This document shows positions 9,702 through 17,254 of a stretch of 64,000 bases of DNA, piece after piece. The stretch spans positions 119,312-183,311 of the forward strand of contig JAQGPJ010000089.1 in the NCBI GenBank assembly GCA_028293125.1. The letters are read 5' to 3'. This DNA is from Verrucomicrobiales bacterium (GTDB lineage: Bacteria; Verrucomicrobiota; Verrucomicrobiia; Verrucomicrobiales; V1-33). The translations under genes were made by a program, and so were the position numbers. The notes below the pieces were generated by a model. That model saw only the letters and a list, made by a program, of their open reading frames with translations, did not search any database and had not been told where the DNA came from. How positions within the stretch are numbered: position 1 is the stretch's first letter; each line of letters opens with the position of its first letter.

Positions 9702-9953
9702 ATGAGTCAGGTTACCCCTATCCTTTACGTGAAGACCGGCTGTCCGTGGTGTGACGATGTGCTGGACTACTTCAAACGCAAAAAGCTGCCGTACACCAAA
9801 GTCACGGTCAACGGCAACCGGGAGGCCATGCAGGAAATGGTCGATCTCTCCGGCCAGTCGAAGGCCCCGACCATGGACTGGGACGGCGAGGTGCTGGCGG
9901 ATTTCGGCGTGGACGAGCTGATTCCCTTCCTGAGGAAGCACGGCATCAGCTGA
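9702..9953 (+). CDS. Glutaredoxin-like thiol-disulfide protein
   Basis: 83 residues with beta-alpha-beta order. ILYVKTGCPWCDDVLDYF carries a CPWC active site at residues 14-17, close to the CPYC of classical glutaredoxins; KAPTMDWDGE supplies the TxP-like cis-proline region in altered form (APT rather than TVP). It likely reduces disulfides or glutathionylated proteins in the cytoplasm with glutathione or an analogous thiol. It stands alone, 90 bases after uvrA, and is followed at once by a terminator hairpin. Confidence 0.88.
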   Translation: MSQVTPILYVKTGCPWCDDVLDYFKRKKLPYTKVTVNGNREAMQEMVDLSGQSKAPTMDWDGEVLADFGVDELIPFLRKHGIS

Positions 9954-9958
9954 ATCCC

Positions 9959-9975
9959 GGAGGCGCGCCGCCTCC
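9959..9975 (+). terminator. Stem-loop after glutaredoxin gene
   Basis: Perfect 7-bp stem GGAGGCG and CGCCTCC with loop CGC, six bases after the stop codon, followed by TTGGAATT. The T-run is weak, so intrinsic termination is probable rather than certain. Confidence 0.55.
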
Positions 9976-10418
9976 TTGGAATTCCCATCCCGCCGCGTGG
10001 GATGAAGAGGCTGCAGGCGGAAAAGAAAGCCATCCCCAAGGGCGGATAGGTGCCGCTGTCCCGTGACTTGGGGATGCGGACCGGCGTGATGGCGGCACAG
10101 TGCGGCCTTTTCCAAAAAACCATCCAAAAATACAGACTTATGCAAATTATAAGTTCGTGCGGGCAGCAAAACAATTGTGTAGCTGGATTGTGAAAATCCC
10201 CCAAAAGTGACTGTTTTCAGTCTTCAACCCCGCATTTACGGGCATCCATTCTCCGAAAGCACTGAAAAAATGCCTAAAAATGCCGAATGCCTGTAACGCA
10301 GAGCATCGGTTGGCGAAATGATTGATGTGGCAGGTTCACAGACCTGCTGTGGAGGCCGCCGCCCAACGGCCGCTGAACGTTCCGGAACGTTTTGCGGTCA
10401 ATACGGGAGGCTGTTTCC
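9976..10418. other. Non-coding stretch before the pepP leader
   Basis: No credible gene in either direction. It contains a small hairpin GACTG-TTTT-CAGTC near 10208 and a 6-bp stem GCAGGT/ACCTGC near 10329. The region is AT-richer than its neighbours around 10130-10290. Confidence 0.5.
10376..10391. promoter_or_regulatory. Perfect 16-bp palindrome, operator candidate
   Basis: AACGTTCCGGAACGTT is a perfect palindrome 28 bases before the first twin-hairpin RNA element and about 285 bases before pepP. Such sites commonly bind a dimeric regulator; which one cannot be told. Confidence 0.45.
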
Positions 10419-10491
10419 GGATCGTTGTTCGGTCCCAAGGTGATGGTGTTGAGGGCGGCGGCTTGGTATCCCGCCGCCCTCTGTCCACCTT
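10419..10491 (+). ncRNA. Structured RNA element, copy 1 (CTTGGTAT-loop twin hairpin)
   Basis: P1 pairs GGATC (10419-10423) with GGTCC (10431-10435), including one T-G wobble. A 15-base linker containing GGTGATGGTG follows. P2 is a perfect 11-bp stem, GAGGGCGGCGG (10451-10461) with CCGCCGCCCTC (10471-10481), capped by the 9-base loop CTTGGTATC. An optional outer helix pairs AAGGTG (10437-10442) with CACCTT (10486-10491). The same arrangement recurs 150 bases downstream with a different stem sequence but the same loop. Strand is assigned from the direction of pepP and is an inference. I know of no named RNA class with this loop. Confidence 0.6.
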
Positions 10492-10569
10492 CCGGCAGTG
10501 GGAGTCAATCATGACCGGCGGCTGCAAAGCCCCGGAAAGGTTGAATCCCAAGCGGGAAGTTAAATATCC

Positions 10570-10635
10570 GGACCTGTTAAAGGGTCCTTATGGTGTATGG
10601 TGCAGAGGATGGCGGCTTGGTATCCGCCATCCTCT
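10570..10635 (+). ncRNA. Structured RNA element, copy 2 (CTTGGTAT-loop twin hairpin)
   Basis: P1 pairs GGACC (10570-10574) with GGTCC (10583-10587). The linker contains TGGTGTATGGTG. P2 is a perfect 12-bp stem, AGAGGATGGCGG (10604-10615) with CCGCCATCCTCT (10624-10635), capped by CTTGGTAT. Relative to copy 1, stem positions differ in a compensated way (GGCGGCGG/CCGCCGCC against GATGGCGG/CCGCCATC) while the loop and linker are kept. That is the pattern of a conserved RNA structure rather than of simple DNA duplication. The pepP ATG is 40 bases downstream. Confidence 0.6.
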
Positions 10636-10675
10636 TTCCGTTTGACGAAAGGCTCTTCGGATTCCATCACCGGAC

Positions 10676-11962
10676 ATGCGCCACGCACCGATTTCCTCCA
10701 AGCTTTTTGTCGAAAACCGTCAGCGCCTCCGGGCCCTGCTCCCGCCGAAGAGTGTGGCCATTCTGAACGCCAACGACATCCCGCCGACGAACGCCGACGG
10801 CACCATGACGGGGGTGCCGAATTCCGATTTCTTCTATCTCTCCGGCGTGGAGCAGGAGGACAGTATCCTGGTCATCGCCCCCGATGCCCATGAGGAGAAG
10901 CACCGCGAAATCCTTTTCCTGCGCGAGACCAACGATCACATCGCCCGCTGGGAGGGGCGCAAGCTCTCCAAGGAGGAGGCCCGGAAGCTGACCGGCATCC
11001 AGACCATCATGTGGCTGGAGGAGTTCCCCCTCATGCAGCGCCTGCTGATGTGCCAGAGCGATGCCGTTTTTCTCAACTCCAACGAGCACGCCCGCGCCGA
11101 TGTGCAGGTGGAGTCCCGGGATGCGCGGTTCATCCGCCGGATCCGCGAGGCCTTCCCGCTGCACCGCTACGAGCGGCTGGCCAAGCTGATGCATCAGCTG
11201 CGCCCAGTGAAGTCCGCCGCCGAGGTGGAACTGATCAAAAAAGCCTGTGGCATCACCCGCGACGCCTTCCTGCGGGTGCTGAAATTCGTCAAACCCGGCG
11301 TGAACGAGTGCGAGATCGAGGCCGAGTTCGCGCACGAGTTCATCCGCCAGCGCGGGCGCTTCGCCTACAACCCCATCATCGCCTCCGGGGCCGGGGCGAA
11401 TGTCCTGCACTACGTGTCCAACGACCAGCCCTGCCGCAAAGGGGATGTGCTGCTGCTGGATGTGGGGGCCGCCTACGCCAACTACGCGGCGGACATGACG
11501 CGCACCATCCCTGTTGGCGGAAAGTTCACCAAGCGCCAGAAGCAGGTTTACCAAGCGGTGCTGCGGGTCATGCGCGGCTGCATCGCGGAGCTGAAACCCG
11601 GCACCCTGCCGCGCGACTGGCAAAAGACCGCCGAGCGCCTGATGCAGGAGGAACTGCTGGAACTGGAGCTGCTGAAGCCCAAGGACATCAAAAAACAGGA
11701 TCCCGACCGCCCCGCTTTGAAAAAATACTTCATGCACGGCGTCGGCCATCCGCTGGGGCTGGATGTGCATGACATCGCCACCATCGGCGAGCCCATGCAG
11801 GCCGGCTGGGTCATGACCGTGGAGCCTGGCATCTACCTGCCGGACGAGGGTTTTGGCATCCGTCTGGAAAACGATGTGCTCATCACGGCGGATGGCCAAG
11901 TCGATCTCATGGCCGATATCCCGGTGGAGGCCGATGAGATCGAGGACCTGATGAATGACTGA
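10676..11962 (+). CDS. pepP: Xaa-Pro aminopeptidase (aminopeptidase P)
   Basis: 428 residues. It removes the N-terminal residue from peptides with proline in second position. The N-terminal creatinase-like domain (1-170) includes FFYLSGVEQEDSILV; the pita-bread M24 domain follows from VKSAAEVELIKKA. All five metal ligands are visible: Asp in LLDVGAAY, Asp in AADMTRTIPVGG, His in HGVGHPLGLDVHD, Glu in VEPGIYLPDEG and Glu in GIRLENDVLIT. The length fits the family (about 430-440). The long leader holds two structured RNA elements and a palindrome, which suggests control at the RNA level. Confidence 0.95.
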   Translation: MRHAPISSKLFVENRQRLRALLPPKSVAILNANDIPPTNADGTMTGVPNSDFFYLSGVEQEDSILVIAPDAHEEKHREILFLRETNDHIARWEGRKLSKEEARKLTGIQTIMWLEEFPLMQRLLMCQSDAVFLNSNEHARADVQVESRDARFIRRIREAFPLHRYERLAKLMHQLRPVKSAAEVELIKKACGITRDAFLRVLKFVKPGVNECEIEAEFAHEFIRQRGRFAYNPIIASGAGANVLHYVSNDQPCRKGDVLLLDVGAAYANYAADMTRTIPVGGKFTKRQKQVYQAVLRVMRGCIAELKPGTLPRDWQKTAERLMQEELLELELLKPKDIKKQDPDRPALKKYFMHGVGHPLGLDVHDIATIGEPMQAGWVMTVEPGIYLPDEGFGIRLENDVLITADGQVDLMADIPVEADEIEDLMND

Positions 11963-12026
11963 CCCTGTATTTTACCGGCGGCAGCCGGCTGTATAACCGG
12001 GCCCGGCCACTGAAGGCCGCAGCACA

Positions 12027-12776
12027 TCAGCCGCCGCCGCTCAGCCGGCGCTGGAACAGTTCCACCGCCATGGCATACCCGCGCATGGTCAGCACGGGGT
12101 CATAGCGCAGGCCCTCATCCCGCAGAAAAGCGTGCTGGCCGTTCCATTCGTGCCACGTGAAGTTCACACCGGCTTCGGTCAGGGCGTCGTAAATGACCCG
12201 CCGTCCGTCGCCGGGCACGTGCGGGTCCTGGCGGCCCCAGACAAAAAGCATCTCGCCTTTGATGTCCCCCAGCCGGCGCAGCGTGTCGTCCGCCCGGCCC
12301 AGACCCAGGGTGCCGGTGTGGATATCCGTGGCGTAGAAGCAGACGCCGGCCCGCACTTCGGGATGCAGCGCGGCGCGGGCCGCGAGGTGCCCGCCCAGGC
12401 AGACCCCGAAGGTCCCGATTTTACCCGTGCAGGCGGGATGGTCCCGCAGCAGGGCGATGGCGGCGGCGGCATCGTCATCGTAGCTGGCCAGCTCCTTGGC
12501 GAATTTATGGGCATTCCCGCGCTCGGATCCGGCGGTGTCATAACCCAGCACCGTGCCTGCGGGCTCCAGTTCATGGTAAACCTCCGGCACCGTCACTACA
12601 AAGCCGTGTCCCGCCAGCAGGGCTGCGGTGCGGCGGATGGGGCCGGTGACCTGGAAGATTTCCGACCACATCAAGATGCCGGGAAACCTCCCCTGCGCCG
12701 CCGGGCGCAGGACATGGCAGCGCATGGGGCCGCGCGGGGTGGGCACGTCGATGGTCTCATGTTCGCGCAGGGTCAT
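12027..12776 (-). CDS. Dienelactone hydrolase family protein
   Basis: 249 residues, alpha/beta hydrolase of the DLH type. The nucleophile is Cys in GVCLGG (about residue 124), the acid is Asp in GRQDPHVP and the base is His in NGQHAFLRDEG, giving the Cys-Asp-His triad expected for DLH. The N-terminal GILMWSEIFQVTGPIRR segment is the usual substrate pocket region with its Glu. Cytoplasmic, no signal peptide. The true substrate is unclear; DLH homologues are often generic carboxyl-ester or lactone hydrolases. It is convergent with pepP, and lies downstream of mdh on the same strand with a terminator between them. Confidence 0.92.
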   Translation of the reverse strand: MTLREHETIDVPTPRGPMRCHVLRPAAQGRFPGILMWSEIFQVTGPIRRTAALLAGHGFVVTVPEVYHELEPAGTVLGYDTAGSERGNAHKFAKELASYDDDAAAAIALLRDHPACTGKIGTFGVCLGGHLAARAALHPEVRAGVCFYATDIHTGTLGLGRADDTLRRLGDIKGEMLFVWGRQDPHVPGDGRRVIYDALTEAGVNFTWHEWNGQHAFLRDEGLRYDPVLTMRGYAMAVELFQRRLSGGG

Positions 12777-12857
12777 ACAGCGTCGGCGGTGGGGAGTTGA
12801 GTGGGGAAGGAAAGAGGAAGGGACGGAAAGGGAAAACCGGAAAATGCCCGAAAAAGG

Positions 12858-12889
12858 AAGAGCCCGGCCACCTCACGGGCCGGGCTCTT
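12858..12889 (-). terminator. Terminator after mdh (possibly bidirectional)
   Basis: Perfect 12-bp stem, AAGAGCCCGGCC (12858-12869) with GGCCGGGCTCTT (12878-12889), 8-base loop, 17 bases beyond the mdh stop. On the minus strand it is followed by CCTTTTTCGG, on the plus strand by TCG. Intrinsic terminator for mdh. Confidence 0.8.
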
Positions 12890-12906
12890 TCGTAAAATCA
12901 ATAGGC

Positions 12907-13896
12907 TCAGGCGGTCGGCAGAAGCTCGGCGACGGCGTCGCGCTCCTCCTTCAGCTCATTGATGGTGGTGTCGATTTTCCCTTGGGCGAACTCATTGACG
13001 GACAGGCCTTGGACGATTTCCCACTTCTGCCCGTCGGTGCGGATGGGGAAGCCGGAGACGATGCCCTTCTCGATACTGTAGCTGCCGTCGGAAACCACGC
13101 AGACGCTGGTCCAGTCGCCTTCCGGCGTGGGGGTGGTCAGGCTGCGCACGGTGTCCACCACGGCATTGGCGGCGCTGGCGGCGGAGGAGGCGCCGCGGGC
13201 CTTGATGATGGCGGCTCCGCGCTGCTGCACGGTGCTGATGAACTCACCCTTCAGCCAGTCGTGGTCGCTGATGACCTCCGTGGCCGGCCGGCCGTTGATT
13301 TTGGCATGGAAGAAATCGGGGAACTGGGTGGAGGAGTGGTTGCCCCAGATGACGGTGTTGGTCACGGCGCTCACCTGCACGCCGGCTTTGGCGGCCAGCT
13401 GGGATTTGGCGCGGTTCTCGTCCAGGCGGGTCATGGCGAACCAGCGGTCGGCAGGAATGCCGCGGGCGTTGTTCTGGGCGATGAGGCAGTTGGTGTTGCA
13501 GGGATTGCCCACCACCAGCACCCGCACGTCGGAGGCGGCGTTTTTCTCGATGGCCTGGCCCTGGCCGATGAAGATCTTCCCATTGATGTTCAGCAGGTCC
13601 TTGCGCTCCATCCCGGCCTTGCGCGGCACGCTGCCCACCAGCAGCGCCCAGTTCACGTCCTTGAAGCCCTCATTCAGATCCGCCGTGGGCACCACACCGT
13701 GCAGGAGGGGGAAGGCGCAGTCATCCAGCTCCATGACCACGCCTCCGAGGGCGGGCAGGGCGGCCTCGATCTCCACCAAGTGCAGGATCACGGGCTGGTC
13801 CGGCCCGAACATGGCACCGGAGGCGATGCGGAAAAGCAGGGAGTAACCGATCTGACCGGCCGCGCCGGTCACCGCCACACGAATGGGAGTTTTCAT
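12907..13896 (-). CDS. mdh: Malate dehydrogenase (NAD-dependent)
   Basis: 329 residues. It interconverts malate and oxaloacetate in the TCA cycle. The N-terminus [19 protein letters not shown] is the NAD-binding loop of the cytosolic-type MDH subfamily. The substrate-binding Arg lies in [14 protein letters not shown], and the catalytic pair Asp ([16 protein letters not shown]) and His ([16 protein letters not shown]) is present. Length is that of the family. It ends in a clear terminator and is probably a single-gene unit; no strong ribosome binding site is visible. Confidence 0.97.
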   Translation of the reverse strand: MKTPIRVAVTGAAGQIGYSLLFRIASGAMFGPDQPVILHLVEIEAALPALGGVVMELDDCAFPLLHGVVPTADLNEGFKDVNWALLVGSVPRKAGMERKDLLNINGKIFIGQGQAIEKNAASDVRVLVVGNPCNTNCLIAQNNARGIPADRWFAMTRLDENRAKSQLAAKAGVQVSAVTNTVIWGNHSSTQFPDFFHAKINGRPATEVISDHDWLKGEFISTVQQRGAAIIKARGASSAASAANAVVDTVRSLTTPTPEGDWTSVCVVSDGSYSIEKGIVSGFPIRTDGQKWEIVQGLSVNEFAQGKIDTTINELKEERDAVAELLPTA

Positions 13897-14133
13897 AAAT
13901 CTGGATGGTTTGTCAGCAAAATCAGCGCTGCAGGCTCATCCCGTAGCACGCGCCGTCCGGGTGAAAAGGAGAAACGTGCCGGGCGGGAGATTTCAGGCGT
14001 GCCGGAACCCGCGATCCGCAAATCAGCGGTGGAAAGGAAGCGGCCCTTCGGAAAAAGCTCCAATTTCCCCGACCGCCGCCCTCGGGCCGCCTTTTTTCAA
14101 AAGTGAACTTTGAATTCCGGCGCTTCCGTTGTC

Positions 14134-15234
14134 ATGAATCCGTTGTTCCCCGCCGTTGCGGCCATTTCCGCCGCAGTCCTGGTTCCAGTCTCCCCGGCGG
14201 GGGCTGGCTGCTGCATGATCTCTCCTGTCAAAGCTGACGAAACCGTCCTGTTCTTCACCACCGCCGCCTCCCCGGCGGAGGACCAGCCCGGCGTGTGGCT
14301 GGCGGAGGTCCACGGCATGATTTTTGAAAACGAGCAGTCGCGGCTGATCGGAGCGCTGCTCCGGAAGATGCTGGGAATCGAGGAGGCGTCCCTGACGGCG
14401 GAGGATAACGTTCTCCTGCGCCAGCGGCTGGCGCTTTTCACGGTGGACTGCGAGCGCGGAAAGGCCCTGCGGATCGTGCTGGGCGGCCAGACCTTCGATC
14501 TGCCGGCCTCTGGTCCCAATGGCCACTTCCGCACCACCCTGCGCCTGCCGGCGTCCATGGTGAAGGGCCACCGGGAACTGCCCTTCACTGCGGTGCTCAG
14601 GCCGGGCGACACCCGCCGGTTCGAGGGAAAAATCCTGCTGCCGGCGGCTGACGCGGCTGGCCCGCTCGTGATTTCGGATCTGGACGACACCATCAAGCTC
14701 AGCGAGGTCCGCGACCGTGCCCAGCTCCGGCTGAACACTTTCTGCCGCCCCTTCCGCGCCGTTCCCGGCATGGCTCCGCTCTACCAGCGGTGGCAAACGG
14801 TTCACCACGCGCAGTTCCACTACGTCAGCGGCAGCCCGTGGCAGCTCTACGGCCCGCTGGAGACCTTCATCCGCAGCGAGGGATTCCCCGAGGGGACCTG
14901 GCACCTGAAGCACCTGCGCCTGAAGGACCCCTCCACCCTCCGCACCTTCCTCGGCCCCCACCACGTCCACAAAACCGCCGGCATCCGCGCCATCATCGAG
15001 CGCTGGCCCCGCCGCGCCGTCATCCTCGTCGGCGACACCGGCGAGCAGGACCCGGAAATCTACGCCGATCTGGCGCAGCGCTACCCCGACCGCATCCACC
15101 GCATCCTTCTGCGCAACGTCACCGGCGAAACCCGGCCAGGCCCGCGGCTGGGGGTCCTGTTTCAAAACGTGCCGCCGGAGAAATGGCTGCTGTTCGAAAA
15201 CGCCGCCGAGGTGCCGAAGGGGTGGGGAAACTGA
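14134..15234 (+). CDS. DUF2183 (App1-like) phosphatase domain protein
   Basis: 366 residues from the ATG at 14134, preferred over a TTG at 14110. The N-terminus is a hydrophobic signal-like segment (FPAVAAISAAVLVPVSPAG). The DUF2183 domain covers about residues 175-340. DLDDTIKLSEV carries the DxDxT motif of HAD-type enzymes, YVSGSPWQLYGPLETFI the middle motif, and ILVGDTGEQDPEIYADLA the last acidic motif. The yeast homologue App1 is a phosphatidate phosphatase; here a lipid or polyol phosphate substrate is possible but not shown. Its promoter region lies between it and the divergent mdh. Confidence 0.88.
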   Translation: MNPLFPAVAAISAAVLVPVSPAGAGCCMISPVKADETVLFFTTAASPAEDQPGVWLAEVHGMIFENEQSRLIGALLRKMLGIEEASLTAEDNVLLRQRLALFTVDCERGKALRIVLGGQTFDLPASGPNGHFRTTLRLPASMVKGHRELPFTAVLRPGDTRRFEGKILLPAADAAGPLVISDLDDTIKLSEVRDRAQLRLNTFCRPFRAVPGMAPLYQRWQTVHHAQFHYVSGSPWQLYGPLETFIRSEGFPEGTWHLKHLRLKDPSTLRTFLGPHHVHKTAGIRAIIERWPRRAVILVGDTGEQDPEIYADLAQRYPDRIHRILLRNVTGETRPGPRLGVLFQNVPPEKWLLFENAAEVPKGWGN

Positions 15235-15363
15235 AATTGAAACCTGAACTGGAATTTCAGCCGCCGCAGACCAGGGCAGGGCAAGGCGGCAGATTTGAAA
15301 GATTGGGCTCCAAACCGAAATCCGCTTGCATCTTTTGGCCGGGTCAGGGACAGAATGCGGTGC

Positions 15364-15436
15364 GGGCCGGTAGCTCAGCGGTTAGAGCAGGGAACTCATA
15401 ATTCCTTGGTCACTGGTTCGAACCCAGTCCGGCCCA
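15364..15436 (+). tRNA. tRNA-Met (anticodon CAT, elongator type)
   Basis: Acceptor GGGCCGG pairs with CCGGCCC, discriminator A, followed by CCC so CCA is not encoded. D-arm TAGCTCAGCGGTTAGAGCA, anticodon loop CTCATAA in GGGAA/TTCCT, T-arm CTGGTTCGAACCCAG. The first acceptor pair is G-C, so this is not an initiator. A tRNA-Ile2 with lysidine-modified CAT is a less likely alternative. Confidence 0.93.
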
Positions 15437-15781
15437 CCCCGCTATAAGGTTGATTTTGCAGGTAGTCACAGGGATTTGGGCAGAGGTTTGGTGGAATTGG
15501 TTTTCCGAGGATGCTCTGGTGCATCGGCCGGCATAGCGAATTGTTATAAATCAACCCCAGCACCCGATAAACGCTGGAAAAGTGTCCGTCCTTCGGTTAA
15601 GCCTTTGACGCGTGATCGTGCAGCAAGATTAGTAAAATTAATCGTGCGGCGATGGATGTCATATTATGCTTTTGAAGTTCCGCGAACTTTGATTCCCAAC
15701 CCGATTTCCAAATCTGAACCTGCGCTCCGGGGTCGTTCAAAATAGTCAATAACCAATAAGCAATAACCCCCTCCCTTCCCC
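15437..15781. other. AT-richer spacer after tRNA-Met, no confident gene
   Basis: The base composition drops clearly relative to both sides. A possible 89-residue frame (15476-15745, plus) has no recognisable motif and no start signal, and I do not call it. The position immediately 3' of a tRNA gene and the composition would fit the scar of an integrated element. The second 24-bp AT-rich repeat lies at its right end. Confidence 0.45.
15747..15770. repeat. 24-bp AT-rich repeat, copy 2
   Basis: Begins CAATAACCAATAA and ends ATAACCCC; matches the sequence at 6576-6599 except at three positions. It lies 12 bases beyond the stop of the minus-strand DP/W-repeat protein. Confidence 0.6.
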
Positions 15782-17110
15782 TCACTCCTGTCCCTTCACT
15801 CCTGCCGCCGGGGCTTTGATGCCGTTGATCTGCTCCCCGCTGAGGCCGGATTTGGCGAGGGCGCTGTCGGCGGCTGCGGGGTCTTTCTTTTTCCAGGCAT
15901 TGTAGGCCGTGGTGGTGGCGGAGAGGCGCTTCGACTCCTCAGTGATGGTGGCGGCCCAGGCCATGGCGCTTTCGGGATCCTTCTCGCTGGCGGCACCGAC
16001 GAAACTCTGGCGCGCGTCGTCAAGGTGCGGGCCCTGCGGCTGTTGGCTCAGCCAGGTGCCGGCGGCGTTGGTGTCCATGCGGGCCCAGGAGCCAATGGCC
16101 TGGGCGTAACGTTTCGGCTTCTCCTCCTCGGTGGCCCCTTCGATCATAAAGGCGGCGCCTTTTTTCGGATCACTCATCATGAGCATGGTGCCCATGGTTT
16201 CCCGCAGTTCCGACTGGTCCTTCGCGGGCTGCGACGCCACCCAGGCGGTGGCTTCCTCCGGAGCCAGCATGGCCCATTGTCCGAGCATCATCTGACGCGC
16301 CTGTTTGCGTTCGGACTCATCCGGCAGGGTGTCCACTTTTTTCAGCATGGACTCCCGTTTCTCCGCGTCAAAGAGGGCGGACTGGAACAGGCCGGCCAGA
16401 GCCATGGAGCGGCCGGGGCCTTCGATTTCCTGAAGCTTGGCGAAAGCGGCGTCGGGGTCCTTGGCGGCGAGACTGGAGAAAAGGGAGGCCAGCACCATGT
16501 TGCCGCCCATCACGCCGCCGGTGTCCTTGTCGCCTTGGTCCTTGTACCACTTCCAGACCGCTTCCGGATCCTTCTCCGCCCAGGCACCGGCGACGCTGGC
16601 CTTGCCGATCTGGGCCATAATGCCCATCCCGGAGGAATGCTCCTCAGCGTATTTCATGGCCGCCGGCCCGTCCGACTCCGCCCATTTGCCGAGCAGCGCC
16701 ATCAATACCGTCATCTTTTGCTGCGGGTCGGTCATGGCCTCGGCTTCGGTCAGCGCCTCCGGGATGTCCTCCCGACGGATTTTGTCCAGCAGGCCCATGA
16801 TTTTCATCATGGAGGCGGGATTCTGCATGCCGCCGCCCCGCATTTTTTCCTTCATCTGGGCGAGAATGGCTTTCACGGACGGGGGTTTTGCGGAGTCCGC
16901 TCCGGCGGCGGAACCGCCGGTTCCGGGTGCCGCACCGGGCAGGTGGCGGCCTTGGCCCTGCACCGGGGCTCCGCCGCTGCCGGCAAGGGCGGATGAAGAT
17001 GGGGCGTCACCGGTGCCGGTTCCGTGGGCTTTGCCGTAATAATAGGCACCGGCAAGGGTGGCCAGCCAGAGCAGGCCGGCGGTGGTGATGGTTAGTGGTG
17101 TGAGTTTCAT
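15782..17110 (-). CDS. Membrane-anchored DP/W-repeat protein (verrucomicrobial type)
   Basis: 442 residues. A single N-terminal hydrophobic segment (ITTAGLLWLATLAGAYYYG, residues 8-26) looks like a signal anchor, followed by a Gly/Pro/Ala-rich linker to about residue 75. From residue 95 on there are recurring helical units of the kind W-x-x-x-DP-x-A-A-x-x-W, for example SVAGAWAEKDPEAVWKWYKD, LGQWAMLAPEEATAWVAS, IGSWARMDTNAAGTWLSQ and WAATITEESKR. Such repeats are widespread in Verrucomicrobiota exported proteins with no assigned function. Probably a scaffold or interaction protein facing the periplasm. It is transcribed alone. Confidence 0.8.
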   Translation of the reverse strand: MKLTPLTITTAGLLWLATLAGAYYYGKAHGTGTGDAPSSSALAGSGGAPVQGQGRHLPGAAPGTGGSAAGADSAKPPSVKAILAQMKEKMRGGGMQNPASMMKIMGLLDKIRREDIPEALTEAEAMTDPQQKMTVLMALLGKWAESDGPAAMKYAEEHSSGMGIMAQIGKASVAGAWAEKDPEAVWKWYKDQGDKDTGGVMGGNMVLASLFSSLAAKDPDAAFAKLQEIEGPGRSMALAGLFQSALFDAEKRESMLKKVDTLPDESERKQARQMMLGQWAMLAPEEATAWVASQPAKDQSELRETMGTMLMMSDPKKGAAFMIEGATEEEKPKRYAQAIGSWARMDTNAAGTWLSQQPQGPHLDDARQSFVGAASEKDPESAMAWAATITEESKRLSATTTAYNAWKKKDPAAADSALAKSGLSGEQINGIKAPAAGVKGQE

Positions 17111-17254
17111 AGGATGGAGCGGGTGCTGGGTGATGCGCTGTGACGCGCGGTCGTGTGTTGTGGACTGAGGGTTTTTTTGAAAATCGTTGCAGCCGGTGCA
17201 GGGAAAAGTTCCCGATGTCCACCCAGCCTGAAAGCCCGGACCCCGGACAGTTTT

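Noticed and set aside
15476..15745. 89-codon frame after tRNA-Met
   Set aside because: No ribosome site, family or coding bias; kept only as a spacer note.
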